From Bacteroidales bacterium (GTDB lineage Bacteria; Bacteroidota; Bacteroidia; Bacteroidales; UBA932): a DNA stretch of 64,000 bases. A model generated the notes under the pieces. That model did no database searches. It was given only the letters and a program-made list of their open reading frames with translations, and had not been told where the DNA came from. Every line of letters starts with the position of its first letter. Within the stretch, counting starts at the first letter, position 1. The position numbers and the translations under genes were made by a program. The stretch covers positions 1 to 64,000 of the forward strand of contig JAFYYM010000080.1 in NCBI GenBank assembly GCA_017557535.1, in the 5' to 3' direction. Positions 42,962 to 50,594 of the stretch are shown here, in pieces.

Positions 42962-44206
42962 CTACTCGCTCCACCCATCTCTCGTACGGTAAACCATACG
43001 TCCGAGATCAGTATCGAAATAAGGGTACCCGAGGTCAACAAGATGTGTCGGTCTGGACTTCGTGGGACCTGTCTTGGGCGCTATCAGATTCTCGGAACGG
43101 AACCACTCCCCGGCACCCTCACTCAAGTCTCCCCAAATATTGCCTTCATATGTCCTCCAAGTCACGGAATCGATCAGGTAATATGAGATATATCCCCTGA
43201 AGCGTCCGCCACCGATGTCTTTGGCGATCCAATCGCAATACCAGACATCCTCATCCCCCTCCTCACAATTGAAGTCGATGATACTGACAGTATTGAGCTG
43301 TCCGCCGCCAAAGGTGAGAGCCCTGCGGACATGCTCGGCGCAACAATTTAGAAGGGTAAGGTTATGTATACCGGTCGTGTTCCTGGAACCTTCCCCAATA
43401 CTGTCCAGATCATCTATCTCCCCGAAAGCGAAGCCGTAAAGGCAACGCTGAGCCGTGCACTGCTCCATGATCAGGTGCTCTCCAGCGAGATGGAAAGCGG
43501 TCCCTAGCCCAATCAGTTTGCAATGCGATATGAAATAATTGAAGCCATTATTCCCTCCATTGCATGCCCTGATTCCGACGCAACGCGGGTTGAGGCCTTC
43601 ATTGCTGTCGAAATTGCCCCCAGACACCATGAATATTCCCTCCACACTCATCTCAGACGCATATTTCCCGTCAATCACGACAAGACGTTTGGTGTATCCC
43701 GGAATGATGAAAGAGATATTGAATATGTTGTAATTGGCCAAGGAATATATCCATGAGGGCTCACTGCCGATAATTGAGATGTCGTCGTCCTCCGTAAAAG
43801 TGTCATAGAGTTCCTTTGTGACGACGATCTCAGCCCCGTCATGGTTGGAGTTGAACGACAGGTTCGTGGCCTTCCGGGCTCCACCGACACCTTCCAGGGT
43901 GACAAGTCCCGGCTTATGCGGGAAAAACAGGCCGTACTTGTACGTCTTCCCTCCCAGCTCGATTTCAGTGAGGGAATTGACATAATAAGTCCCCGGAAGG
44001 AGCGTTATTTTTCCTCCTTTAGCTGATGCGAGCCCATCAATAAGACTATTGAGCAGCGCGCAGTCAGACTTGCCGTCACAAACGTGATCAGCGGCGGCTT
44101 TATCCTCCTCTGAGGAATTTGACGCGGCGACAAGGATAAGTGACCCTTTGGCGCTAAGGGACAGGGTAATAAGGGAAAGCGCCAAAATAAATATAAAACG
44201 TTTCAT
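42962..44206 (-). CDS. Second secreted beta-helix protein
   Basis: The protein has 414 residues from the ATG at 44206 and opens with signal peptide FIFILALSLITLSLSAKG. DHVCDGKSDCALLNSLIDGLASAKGGKITLLPGTYYV is the characteristic entry of a pectate-lyase-like beta-helix (Asp-rich start, then GGxIxLxPGxY). Beta-helix rungs follow (YFISHCKLIGLGTAF, HLIMEQCTAQRCLYG, HNLTLLNCCAEHVRRAL). No lyase active site is evident, and binding or hydrolysis of a polysaccharide is possible. The start is only 18 nt from the 3' end of the SRP RNA gene, so it may be expressed by readthrough from it. Confidence 0.76.
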   Translation of the reverse strand: MKRFIFILALSLITLSLSAKGSLILVAASNSSEEDKAAADHVCDGKSDCALLNSLIDGLASAKGGKITLLPGTYYVNSLTEIELGGKTYKYGLFFPHKPGLVTLEGVGGARKATNLSFNSNHDGAEIVVTKELYDTFTEDDDISIIGSEPSWIYSLANYNIFNISFIIPGYTKRLVVIDGKYASEMSVEGIFMVSGGNFDSNEGLNPRCVGIRACNGGNNGFNYFISHCKLIGLGTAFHLAGEHLIMEQCTAQRCLYGFAFGEIDDLDSIGEGSRNTTGIHNLTLLNCCAEHVRRALTFGGGQLNTVSIIDFNCEEGDEDVWYCDWIAKDIGGGRFRGYISYYLIDSVTWRTYEGNIWGDLSEGAGEWFRSENLIAPKTGPTKSRPTHLVDLGYPYFDTDLGRMVYRTRDGWSE

Positions 44207-44224
44207 AAGGAGGGGTGAAAAAAA

Positions 44225-44323
44225 GGGAAAGCTACGCACGTCGCACCGCTACAACCTCCTACCCTTGCTGCCTTCCAGCCCTGGGGGGATTCAGAGGGAG
44301 CTGGTCGCGTACGACTTTCCCCA
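44225..44323 (-). ncRNA. ffs: Signal recognition particle RNA, small (4.5S-like) type
   Basis: The - strand carries the diagnostic SRP apical domain: CCAGGGCTGGAAGGCAGCAAGGGTA with flanking CCCCCC and GGAGG, that is, the symmetric and asymmetric loops of helix 8 that bind Ffh. The 5' part (GGGGAAAGTCGTACGCG) pairs with the 3' part (GCGACGTGCGTAGCTTTCCC) to make one long hairpin of about 100 nt, and seven T follow. The ends are approximate. A TATATTCG -7 element lies just upstream. Confidence 0.93.
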
Positions 44324-44327
44324 ACCG

Positions 44328-44335
44328 CGAATATA
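44328..44335 (-). promoter_or_regulatory. Promoter -7 element of the SRP RNA
   Basis: On the - strand TATATTCG, one mismatch from TAnnTTTG, lies directly upstream of the SRP RNA 5' end and abuts the last base of cdd. Confidence 0.55.
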
Positions 44336-44818
44336 CTACTTTTCATTGAAACTGTCAAAAATGAAGGGGAGGATGTCATCTACCTTCGCGAACTTCCATG
44401 TCTTCTTTGTCCCGAACATAATGACACTGAGCGGCTTCCCGCTGAGGGTCTGGTACTCCGCCATGACTTGGCGGCAAGCCCCGCAAGGAGAGCAGGGATC
44501 CTCAGAGAGTTTGTGGTCAAAGCCTCCAACGATAGCGATACTGACCATCGCCTTTCCCGGATAGTTGGCTCCAGCAGCGAACATAGCGGTCCTCTCGGCG
44601 CAAAGCCCGGATGGGTAAGCGGCATTCTCCTGATTGGATCCCCTCACCACCGTACCATCCTCCAAGAGAACAGCGGCTCCGACATTGAATCCGGAATACG
44701 TGGCATATGATCCTTTCTGGGCCTCGATCGCCTCACGTATGAGATCCTGATCCTTGGGATCCATCTCATCGATTGACGAGAACTCCTGGTAGTTGATGTC
44801 AAGGCTGATTGTCTTCAT
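44336..44818 (-). CDS. cdd: Cytidine deaminase
   Basis: The 160-residue homotetrameric-type enzyme has the zinc and catalytic motifs GLCAERTAMFAAG (Cys ligand and catalytic Glu) and CSPCGACRQVMAEY (two Cys ligands). YATYSGFNVGAAVLLEDG is the substrate-binding entry. It deaminates cytidine and deoxycytidine to uridine forms in pyrimidine salvage. It has a - strand promoter (CAAAGATA on +, 44844-44851) and is divergent from mnmA. Its end touches the SRP RNA promoter. Confidence 0.95.
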   Translation of the reverse strand: MKTISLDINYQEFSSIDEMDPKDQDLIREAIEAQKGSYATYSGFNVGAAVLLEDGTVVRGSNQENAAYPSGLCAERTAMFAAGANYPGKAMVSIAIVGGFDHKLSEDPCSPCGACRQVMAEYQTLSGKPLSVIMFGTKKTWKFAKVDDILPFIFDSFNEK

Positions 44819-44843
44819 GACTGGCTTAAAGTTCTGGTGTTCT

Positions 44844-44851
44844 CAAAGATA
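44844..44851 (-). promoter_or_regulatory. Promoter -7 element of cdd
   Basis: On the - strand TATCTTTG matches the consensus exactly, 25 nt upstream of the cdd ATG. The spacing to a good -33 element is not clear. Confidence 0.6.
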
Positions 44852-44858
44852 ACAATAA

Positions 44859-44889
44859 TTGTCCAAAATCCAGCGATTAAGTATCTTTG
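44859..44889 (+). promoter_or_regulatory. Promoter of mnmA
   Basis: TTG (44859-44861), a 20-nt spacer and TATCTTTG (44882-44889), an exact -7 match, lie 8 nt before the ATG at 44898. This fixes that ATG as the start, since further in-frame codons lie inside the promoter. Confidence 0.75.
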
Positions 44890-44897
44890 CAGAGATT

Positions 44898-46346
44898 ATG
44901 AAGGTTTGCGTCGGTCTTTCAGGTGGAGTTGACTCCAGTGTCGCCGCCTTGCTTCTCAAACAGCAGGGCTACGATGTGTTCGCTATGTTCATGCAGAACT
45001 GGCACGATGCCGATGCCACACTTCATGGCGACTGCGAATGGGAGGAGGATCGTTTCGTGGCGGAGCTTGTGGCAAGGAAAATCGGCATCCCGTTCTATTT
45101 TGTCGATCTCTCCAAGCAATATCGCCAGCGTGTGGTTGACTACATGTTCAGGGAGTATTCCGCCGGGCGGACACCCAATCCTGATGTGCTTTGCAACCGT
45201 GAGATCAAGTTCGACGCTTTCCTTGAGGCCGCCCAAAAGATGGGAGCCGACATGGTCGCCACAGGGCATTATTGTAGAAGGGCTCCCCTCTTGGATTCCG
45301 ACGGGAAACAGGTTTTGATTGACGGTCAGCCGCAATGGAGAATCCTCGAAGGAACAGACCCGAACAAGGACCAGAGCTATTTCCTGTGCCAACTCACTCA
45401 AGAGCAGCTAGGCAAGGCTCTCTTCCCTATCGGTCACCTGACAAAGCCCGAAGTCAGGCAGATAGCCCATATCGCTGACCTGCCTTCCGCTGACAAGAAG
45501 GACTCGCAAGGGATTTGCTTTGTCGGGAAAGTCGATTTGCCGACTTTCCTAAAACAGCAGCTGGAACCGAAAGATGGTGAAGTGGTGGAAGTTTACGACG
45601 CTTTCTACTCTGATAACGCTCACTACGCCTATGTCCATGACACCCTTTCCTCTTTATTGGCAGAGCCTGGCGAACCGCTAATGACCGCGGTCTTCGCCTC
45701 CGAGGACTCCGGTGGCGCCGATTTCAACAACCGTTCCGTCGTCCTGAACGAAGCGAAGGATCCAGCCACCCCGAAAGTCAATATCTTTGATGAGGCCAAA
45801 CTTGCCTCCATGAGCGGTGAAGATTGGATGAGATTATCGGAACCCATTGATTATTCGGCGATAAAGTTTGAGACCGAAGTCTACCGGAGCGGGAGGAAAC
45901 ACATCAAGAAGACTCGTTATAAGGACAACCCTTGGGGCAAGGTCGTTGGCCGGCACGATGGCGCTCAGTTCTACACTATAGGCCAACGCAAAGGCCTCAA
46001 CATCGGAGGTCACAAGGACTCGATATTCGTGATCGCCACGGACATCGAGACAAACACAATCTACGTCGGCGAGGGTCACTCCCACAAGGGTCTATCCAGA
46101 AGTTGCCTGCGTATCGCTATTGATGATATTCACTGGATACGCCAGGACCTTATAATGGGAGACGGGGAAATACGCCGCTACAGGGTACGTATCAGATATC
46201 GCCAACCCCTTCAGGACGCCTGGATAGTCAAGCGTCCCGAGGGATTATTCATCTTGTTTGACACACCCCAAAGAGGAATCTCCTCAGGACAGTTCGCCGC
46301 TTGGTACTCCGATGACGATGAGATGCTCGGATCCGGAGTCTATTGA
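44898..46346 (+). CDS. mnmA: tRNA-specific 2-thiouridylase MnmA with a large internal insertion
   Basis: The 482-residue protein is well above the roughly 360-370 of standard MnmA. The PP-loop CVGLSGGVDSSVAALLL, catalytic Cys99 (NPDVLCNREIKF), the second catalytic Cys207 (DSQGICFVG) and the C-terminal GRHDGAQFYTIGQRKGLNIGG are all intact. It should therefore thiolate U34 of Glu, Gln and Lys tRNAs. Between them, about residues 233-345 form an extra segment of about 110 residues. Inside it, RSVVLNEAKDPATPKV (from codon 280) reads like the translation of a dispersed intergenic repeat. The insertion keeps the frame. Its stop directly abuts the convergent phosphoglucomutase stop. Confidence 0.93.
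   Translation: MKVCVGLSGGVDSSVAALLLKQQGYDVFAMFMQNWHDADATLHGDCEWEEDRFVAELVARKIGIPFYFVDLSKQYRQRVVDYMFREYSAGRTPNPDVLCNREIKFDAFLEAAQKMGADMVATGHYCRRAPLLDSDGKQVLIDGQPQWRILEGTDPNKDQSYFLCQLTQEQLGKALFPIGHLTKPEVRQIAHIADLPSADKKDSQGICFVGKVDLPTFLKQQLEPKDGEVVEVYDAFYSDNAHYAYVHDTLSSLLAEPGEPLMTAVFASEDSGGADFNNRSVVLNEAKDPATPKVNIFDEAKLASMSGEDWMRLSEPIDYSAIKFETEVYRSGRKHIKKTRYKDNPWGKVVGRHDGAQFYTIGQRKGLNIGGHKDSIFVIATDIETNTIYVGEGHSHKGLSRSCLRIAIDDIHWIRQDLIMGDGEIRRYRVRIRYRQPLQDAWIVKRPEGLFILFDTPQRGISSGQFAAWYSDDDEMLGSGVY
45738..45763 (+). repeat. Sequence resembling a dispersed intergenic repeat, inside mnmA
   Basis: GTCGTCCTGAACGAAGCG plus AAGGATCC resembles the TCCTGAGCGAAGCGAAGGATC-type repeat found between genes in many bacteria. 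It is read in frame as VVLNEAKDP within the mnmA insertion. I noticed no second copy in this window. Confidence 0.5.
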
Positions 46347-48020
46347 TTAACCTAAGAATTGCTTCTTGAAAGCCTCAAGTTTAGCCTCAACGGCGGGGGC
46401 ATCAGCGGCAGTGGCGCCAAAATAGAACTTGATCTTAGGCTCGGTTCCGGATGGACGTACAGTTACAACATCACCCTCGGCGTCAAAATATTGCAGGACA
46501 TTTGACTTGGGAAGACCGGTCTTCTCCGGCTCATTATAATCCACAACCTTGACAACAGGTGATCCAGATAACTCGGCTGCCGGATTGGAACGCATATCCT
46601 CCATTATCTTGGCGATCTCTTCCGCACCGGATTTACCTTTGCGGACGAGATATACCATGCTCTCCTTGCGGTAACCGAACTCGCTGTAAATCTTATCCAT
46701 AAGCTGATATAGAGTCAGCCCTTGGTCTGCGGCCCAAGTAGCGCACTCAGCCACCATAGCGCAGGCTATCGGAGCGTCTTTGTCACGGACGAACTCACCA
46801 ATATTGAAGCCATAGCTTTCTTCACCGCCACAGATAAACTCTTTCTTACCCTCGTTTTCACGAACGACCTCACCGATCCACTTGAAACCTGTCAGCACAT
46901 CGTAGCACTCAACACCAAACTTCTTGCAGATGTCAGCGATCAGCTGGGTCGTCACGATAGTCTTCACGCAATACTTCGTTCCATCAAGCTTACCGAGTTC
47001 CTTCCAACGGGTCAGGATATAGTAAGTGAGCATTGAGGCGGTCTGGTTGCCATTGAACTGTACCATCTTGCCTTCATTGTCACGCACTGCGATTCCAAGT
47101 CGGTCAGCGTCGGGATCAGAGGCCATGACAATGTCCGCGCCAACCTCATCAGCGCGCTCGAGAGCCATCTTCATGGCCGCCGGCTCTTCCGGGTTGGGAG
47201 ACACGACTGTGGGGAAGTCACCATCACTCACATCCTGGGCGGGGACATTAAACACGTTCTTGAATCCAAGCCGGCGCAAACACTCAGGAACTATCCTGAC
47301 ACCGCAACCGTGAAGAGGAGTATAGACTATCTTTATGTCATTGTGACGTTCACGAGACTCAGGACTCAAGGTCAAGGAGAGGATGTCGTTCATGTAGGCC
47401 TCATCCACTTTCTTTCCCATCAGCTGGACCTCACCGCAGCGCTCCCCTCTCTCAAACTTGACTTGAGACGGCTCAGAGACCTTACCAACTTCCTCGATGA
47501 TGTCCTTGTCAACAGGAGGCACTATCTGAGCGCCGTCGGACCAATACACCTTATAGCCGTTGTATTCTTTGGGATTATGGGAAGCCGTGACCATTATCCC
47601 GGCCACAGCACCCATGTACCGGATCGCGTAACTAAGCTCCGGAGTAGGACGGATATTGTCAAAGAGAAACACATTGATGCCATTGGCACTGAGAATATCG
47701 GAGGAAATCTTGGCGAACAACTTGGAGTTATTACGGCTGTCGTAAGAGATACAAACCCGGATATCATCCCCCTCCACATGCTTCAGGATATAATTCGCGA
47801 GTCCCTGGGTGGCCATCCCGACAGTGTATTTATTCATCCTGTTGGTTCCGACTCCCATGATGCCGCGGAGTCCTCCTGTGCCAAACTCGAGATTCTTGTA
47901 AAAAGCGTCCTCGAAACCTGTCGGATCAGTGTTCCTCAGTTCGATGACTTTCATCTTGGTCTCGGGATCGAAATCCCCATCAAGCCACTTTTGGGCCGCT
48001 GCCTTATAATCCTGTGACAT
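46347..48020 (-). CDS. Phosphoglucomutase/phosphomannomutase family phosphosugar mutase
   Basis: The 557-residue enzyme has the phosphoserine loop GIMVTASHNPKEYNGYKVYW (Ser147), the Mg-binding DPDADRLG, the sugar-binding GGEESYGF and the C-terminal phosphate-binding RPSGTEPKIKFY. FGTGGLRGIMGVGTNRMN near the N-terminus fits the PgcA-like long form that converts glucose-1-phosphate and glucose-6-phosphate. It is cytosolic. Its own promoter (TAAATTTG, 48043-48050 on -) lies upstream. Confidence 0.93.
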   Translation of the reverse strand: MSQDYKAAAQKWLDGDFDPETKMKVIELRNTDPTGFEDAFYKNLEFGTGGLRGIMGVGTNRMNKYTVGMATQGLANYILKHVEGDDIRVCISYDSRNNSKLFAKISSDILSANGINVFLFDNIRPTPELSYAIRYMGAVAGIMVTASHNPKEYNGYKVYWSDGAQIVPPVDKDIIEEVGKVSEPSQVKFERGERCGEVQLMGKKVDEAYMNDILSLTLSPESRERHNDIKIVYTPLHGCGVRIVPECLRRLGFKNVFNVPAQDVSDGDFPTVVSPNPEEPAAMKMALERADEVGADIVMASDPDADRLGIAVRDNEGKMVQFNGNQTASMLTYYILTRWKELGKLDGTKYCVKTIVTTQLIADICKKFGVECYDVLTGFKWIGEVVRENEGKKEFICGGEESYGFNIGEFVRDKDAPIACAMVAECATWAADQGLTLYQLMDKIYSEFGYRKESMVYLVRKGKSGAEEIAKIMEDMRSNPAAELSGSPVVKVVDYNEPEKTGLPKSNVLQYFDAEGDVVTVRPSGTEPKIKFYFGATAADAPAVEAKLEAFKKQFLG

Positions 48021-48042
48021 ATAAATGAAATAAGTTATTTTT

Positions 48043-48050
48043 CAAATTTA
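48043..48050 (-). promoter_or_regulatory. Promoter -7 element of the phosphosugar mutase gene
   Basis: On the - strand TAAATTTG matches TAnnTTTG exactly, 22 nt upstream of the ATG at 48020. Confidence 0.65.
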
Positions 48051-48061
48051 CAGAAAAAAGT

Positions 48062-49378
48062 TCAAATACGGTGGCAAACCAACAGGAAATTATCCGCCTG
48101 AAAAGGCGTCTCGATCCTAACACCGAAAACATGTGCGTCATCGCCTGATTTGACCCCTAGTCTTGTCCTTAGCTCAGCGCTTGTCAAGGGAATATTCCTT
48201 GCCGACACCTCAGACCTCGGGTAACGCTTCCCCACTTCACGCAAGGATGCCTTATTCATCTTCAACACCTCGGCAACCTCGAACAACTTCCCCATTCCCG
48301 TCAATACCCCCAGCTTCGACACCGCCTCTTCCTTGGTGACCGCCTCCGGAAAAGTGAGGAGATGGGTAAAACGAGCCAACTTGACAAGGGAGAACCTCTC
48401 GCACAAAGCATTGAAAGCCCCTGCTTTTGCCAGGGACTTCCCTGGCTCGTAAATAAATCTCACAAATGAGGAATCCGGCAAGACGGGCTTCGCTCCCGCC
48501 AATTCAGAATATGACATGGTGATGGAGCCGCCATCTTCCCTGCAGATGACAGAATACTCGCCCTTCCAATCACGGTCCATCCAGACAAGCAGTTCCTTGC
48601 ACTCTCCCATGCTTGAGACCACATGGATTTCCCGCACCCAATTACCGTTCCACCCTGATGAGCCATTCTCCATAAGGGCAGACTCATTAGAGCGGTTGAG
48701 ACGTTCAACTACCATAGTGATGTCGGCCATAGGAGAGAGTTTCAACAATATATTCGGCGAATGCAGGAAAAGATACGGAACGAGCCCTAACACGTTTGGC
48801 GAGCAATCTTCCAAGAGAAATACCTTGCTGCCCGAAGAGTCTCTCCTGGCAGGATCGAGAAACACGATATCAGGTTTGAAAACCGCCAGGAGCGCACCCA
48901 GAGAATCCTTCCCAACCTCAACATTCTCAACCCGAATATTGCTTGCCCCAAGCTCGTCAAAATTATGCCTTGCCGCAGCAACCAAGGCGCTATTTCTCTC
49001 ATTATAAAGAACTTCCGATGCGACGGATGAGAATGCCCATGAGTCAACCCCGAGTCCACCGGTGAGATCAGCGATACGGCCAGGGACTCCACCCAAAATC
49101 CTTTTGGCGAGAACGGCCTTGTAACCTGCAGTCACTGAAGAACTGCACTGCTCGGCGCCAAGGGCGGACGGATAGACCAAAGAGGACTTAGAATACCACT
49201 CCGGAACTTTGTCCCGAAGCTTCTGGCGGGCTTCTATTGTATTGACGGCCAATTCTTTCCCATCAAAACCGGAAATAACACAATCTTCCGGAGGCGACGG
49301 CCAGTCGACATGTGAGAGAAGAAGCCGGGAGGTCCCGGCTTCCTCATTCTCCAGAACGAATCTCTCGAAATCTCCCAT
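48062..49378 (-). CDS. Class I SAM-dependent methyltransferase, THUMP-like type
   Basis: The protein has 438 residues from the ATG at 49378. RIADLTGGLGVDSWAFSS is the SAM-binding glycine motif I, VLYNERNSALVAAARHN the acidic second motif, and PDIVFLDPARRDSSGSKVFLLEDCSPN the DPAR catalytic block. The C-terminal region (GVLTGMGKLFEVAEVLKMNKASLREVGKRYPRSEVSARNIPLTS) is typical of the THUMP-like methyltransferase group, whose substrate, presumably RNA, is not established. It begins 1 nt after the stop of the preceding gene in a six-gene string. An ATG at 49411 inside the previous gene is less likely. Confidence 0.86.
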   Translation of the reverse strand: MGDFERFVLENEEAGTSRLLLSHVDWPSPPEDCVISGFDGKELAVNTIEARQKLRDKVPEWYSKSSLVYPSALGAEQCSSSVTAGYKAVLAKRILGGVPGRIADLTGGLGVDSWAFSSVASEVLYNERNSALVAAARHNFDELGASNIRVENVEVGKDSLGALLAVFKPDIVFLDPARRDSSGSKVFLLEDCSPNVLGLVPYLFLHSPNILLKLSPMADITMVVERLNRSNESALMENGSSGWNGNWVREIHVVSSMGECKELLVWMDRDWKGEYSVICREDGGSITMSYSELAGAKPVLPDSSFVRFIYEPGKSLAKAGAFNALCERFSLVKLARFTHLLTFPEAVTKEEAVSKLGVLTGMGKLFEVAEVLKMNKASLREVGKRYPRSEVSARNIPLTSAELRTRLGVKSGDDAHVFGVRIETPFQADNFLLVCHRI

Positions 49379-49379
49379 G

Positions 49380-50594
49380 TCAGAGAATCTTCTTGATAAA
49401 GGACTCCGCATCCTCCGGATTGACCCGGAATACCTTCAGGACTTCCGGATAATCATGGCACGACAGAAGCTCCTTGACTTTTGAGGGCCCTCCGTTATTC
49501 CACGCATGCTCCACAAACAGGGCTCCAAGCAAGCCTTCAAGTGGAATCACAACAGTTGATTCCACTCCTTTGACAGGCATGGTGAGGTCATAGAACAGAT
49601 CCTCGTCGGAGAAATCAATCTCCTCATGCTTTTCTATGAAAAGCCTCAACGATTCCTTCATGGATTCGTAGGAATTGCTCATGTAACCGCCATGGAAGGT
49701 GGCGAATCCTTCCTGAATCATCGGAAATGCTTCCGGCCTGCAAGAGCGGACAACCAACAGCGCCAGGTCGTGACGATCATCATAGTAGTTGGAGACCAGA
49801 GTGGACATCCCGAAAGGACGGCCATAAAACGTGTAGTCTGCAGCCTTGGGAACGGCCGAACCCATCATGGGGTTCGAATATGCGTTGAACAGGAATCCGG
49901 AGAACTGTTCACACTGATCCACAGTTGGAGCCACGACATAGCGGATCCTGGAGTCAAAGCCGAATCCATATTCATTGGAAAGAGCGTCCACGAACCCGGC
50001 CACTTTCGCCGCGTTGGACAGTGGAACTTTGCATCCCGGAGCACAGAAATAGTCCAATAATCCAACCTCCGTCTTGGAAAGAGTCGGGATCACAGCATCC
50101 AACCAATTGCAAAGCCTGAAAGGGTTGTAGCGAAGCTCCTTTTCTCCAGACCTGGCCACTGCCAGCGCACACACCCTGTACACACACTCGTTCCACCCGT
50201 AGAAATCCTCGCCGGGAAGTTTGCTGCTGGTCATCACGGCCAGCTGATAGGTCCCATGGGCGATCTTCCTCACATCCAGGATCTTATTCTCCCGGAAGGA
50301 GGAATAAAGGAGTACACCGTCATCGAATTCCGCCAGATAATCCTGCATCCCGTCCACCCACATTGAGCGTCTCTCCTGCTCAGACACAGAAGCGGAAGAA
50401 TATGAATCCACATAGGTCTTCCACAATTCCGTAACCATCCTCACCGAGTCCTTCTCCTCTTTGGACATCACGGCAAGGTCGGAATCATAGGTTCTGAGGC
50501 CGGGCACCTGCCGGCTCCGGGTCACTTTCTGGGCCGACCCGGAAAACGGCAGCGCCATAATCAGCACCGCACAGAACGTGGCCTTGAGATCCAT
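49380..50594 (-). CDS. Exported protein with degenerate gluzincin-peptidase-like region
   Basis: The 404-residue protein has signal peptide FCAVLIMALPFSGSAQ. I do not recognise a named family. Around residues 275-310 the layout recalls a gluzincin metallopeptidase active site: DRHDLALLVVRSCRPEAFPMIQEGFATFHGGY. The EGFATFHGG part resembles the second zinc motif (EGxAxYxxG), but the place where HExxH would stand reads HDLAL, so catalytic residues are missing. It may be an inactive binding protein. The TAATG overlap with the upstream dipeptidyl peptidase IV gene suggests a related job in peptide handling. Confidence 0.68.
   Translation of the reverse strand: MDLKATFCAVLIMALPFSGSAQKVTRSRQVPGLRTYDSDLAVMSKEEKDSVRMVTELWKTYVDSYSSASVSEQERRSMWVDGMQDYLAEFDDGVLLYSSFRENKILDVRKIAHGTYQLAVMTSSKLPGEDFYGWNECVYRVCALAVARSGEKELRYNPFRLCNWLDAVIPTLSKTEVGLLDYFCAPGCKVPLSNAAKVAGFVDALSNEYGFGFDSRIRYVVAPTVDQCEQFSGFLFNAYSNPMMGSAVPKAADYTFYGRPFGMSTLVSNYYDDRHDLALLVVRSCRPEAFPMIQEGFATFHGGYMSNSYESMKESLRLFIEKHEEIDFSDEDLFYDLTMPVKGVESTVVIPLEGLLGALFVEHAWNNGGPSKVKELLSCHDYPEVLKVFRVNPEDAESFIKKIL

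Noticed and set aside
47310..48017. A 235-residue + strand frame opposite the phosphosugar mutase gene.
   Set aside because: It is a shadow of a gene with intact catalytic motifs and has no promoter or family features.
49380..49411. A start 11 codons further upstream for the THUMP-like methyltransferase.
   Set aside because: It would overlap the preceding gene. The ATG at 49378, one base after that gene's stop, fits better.
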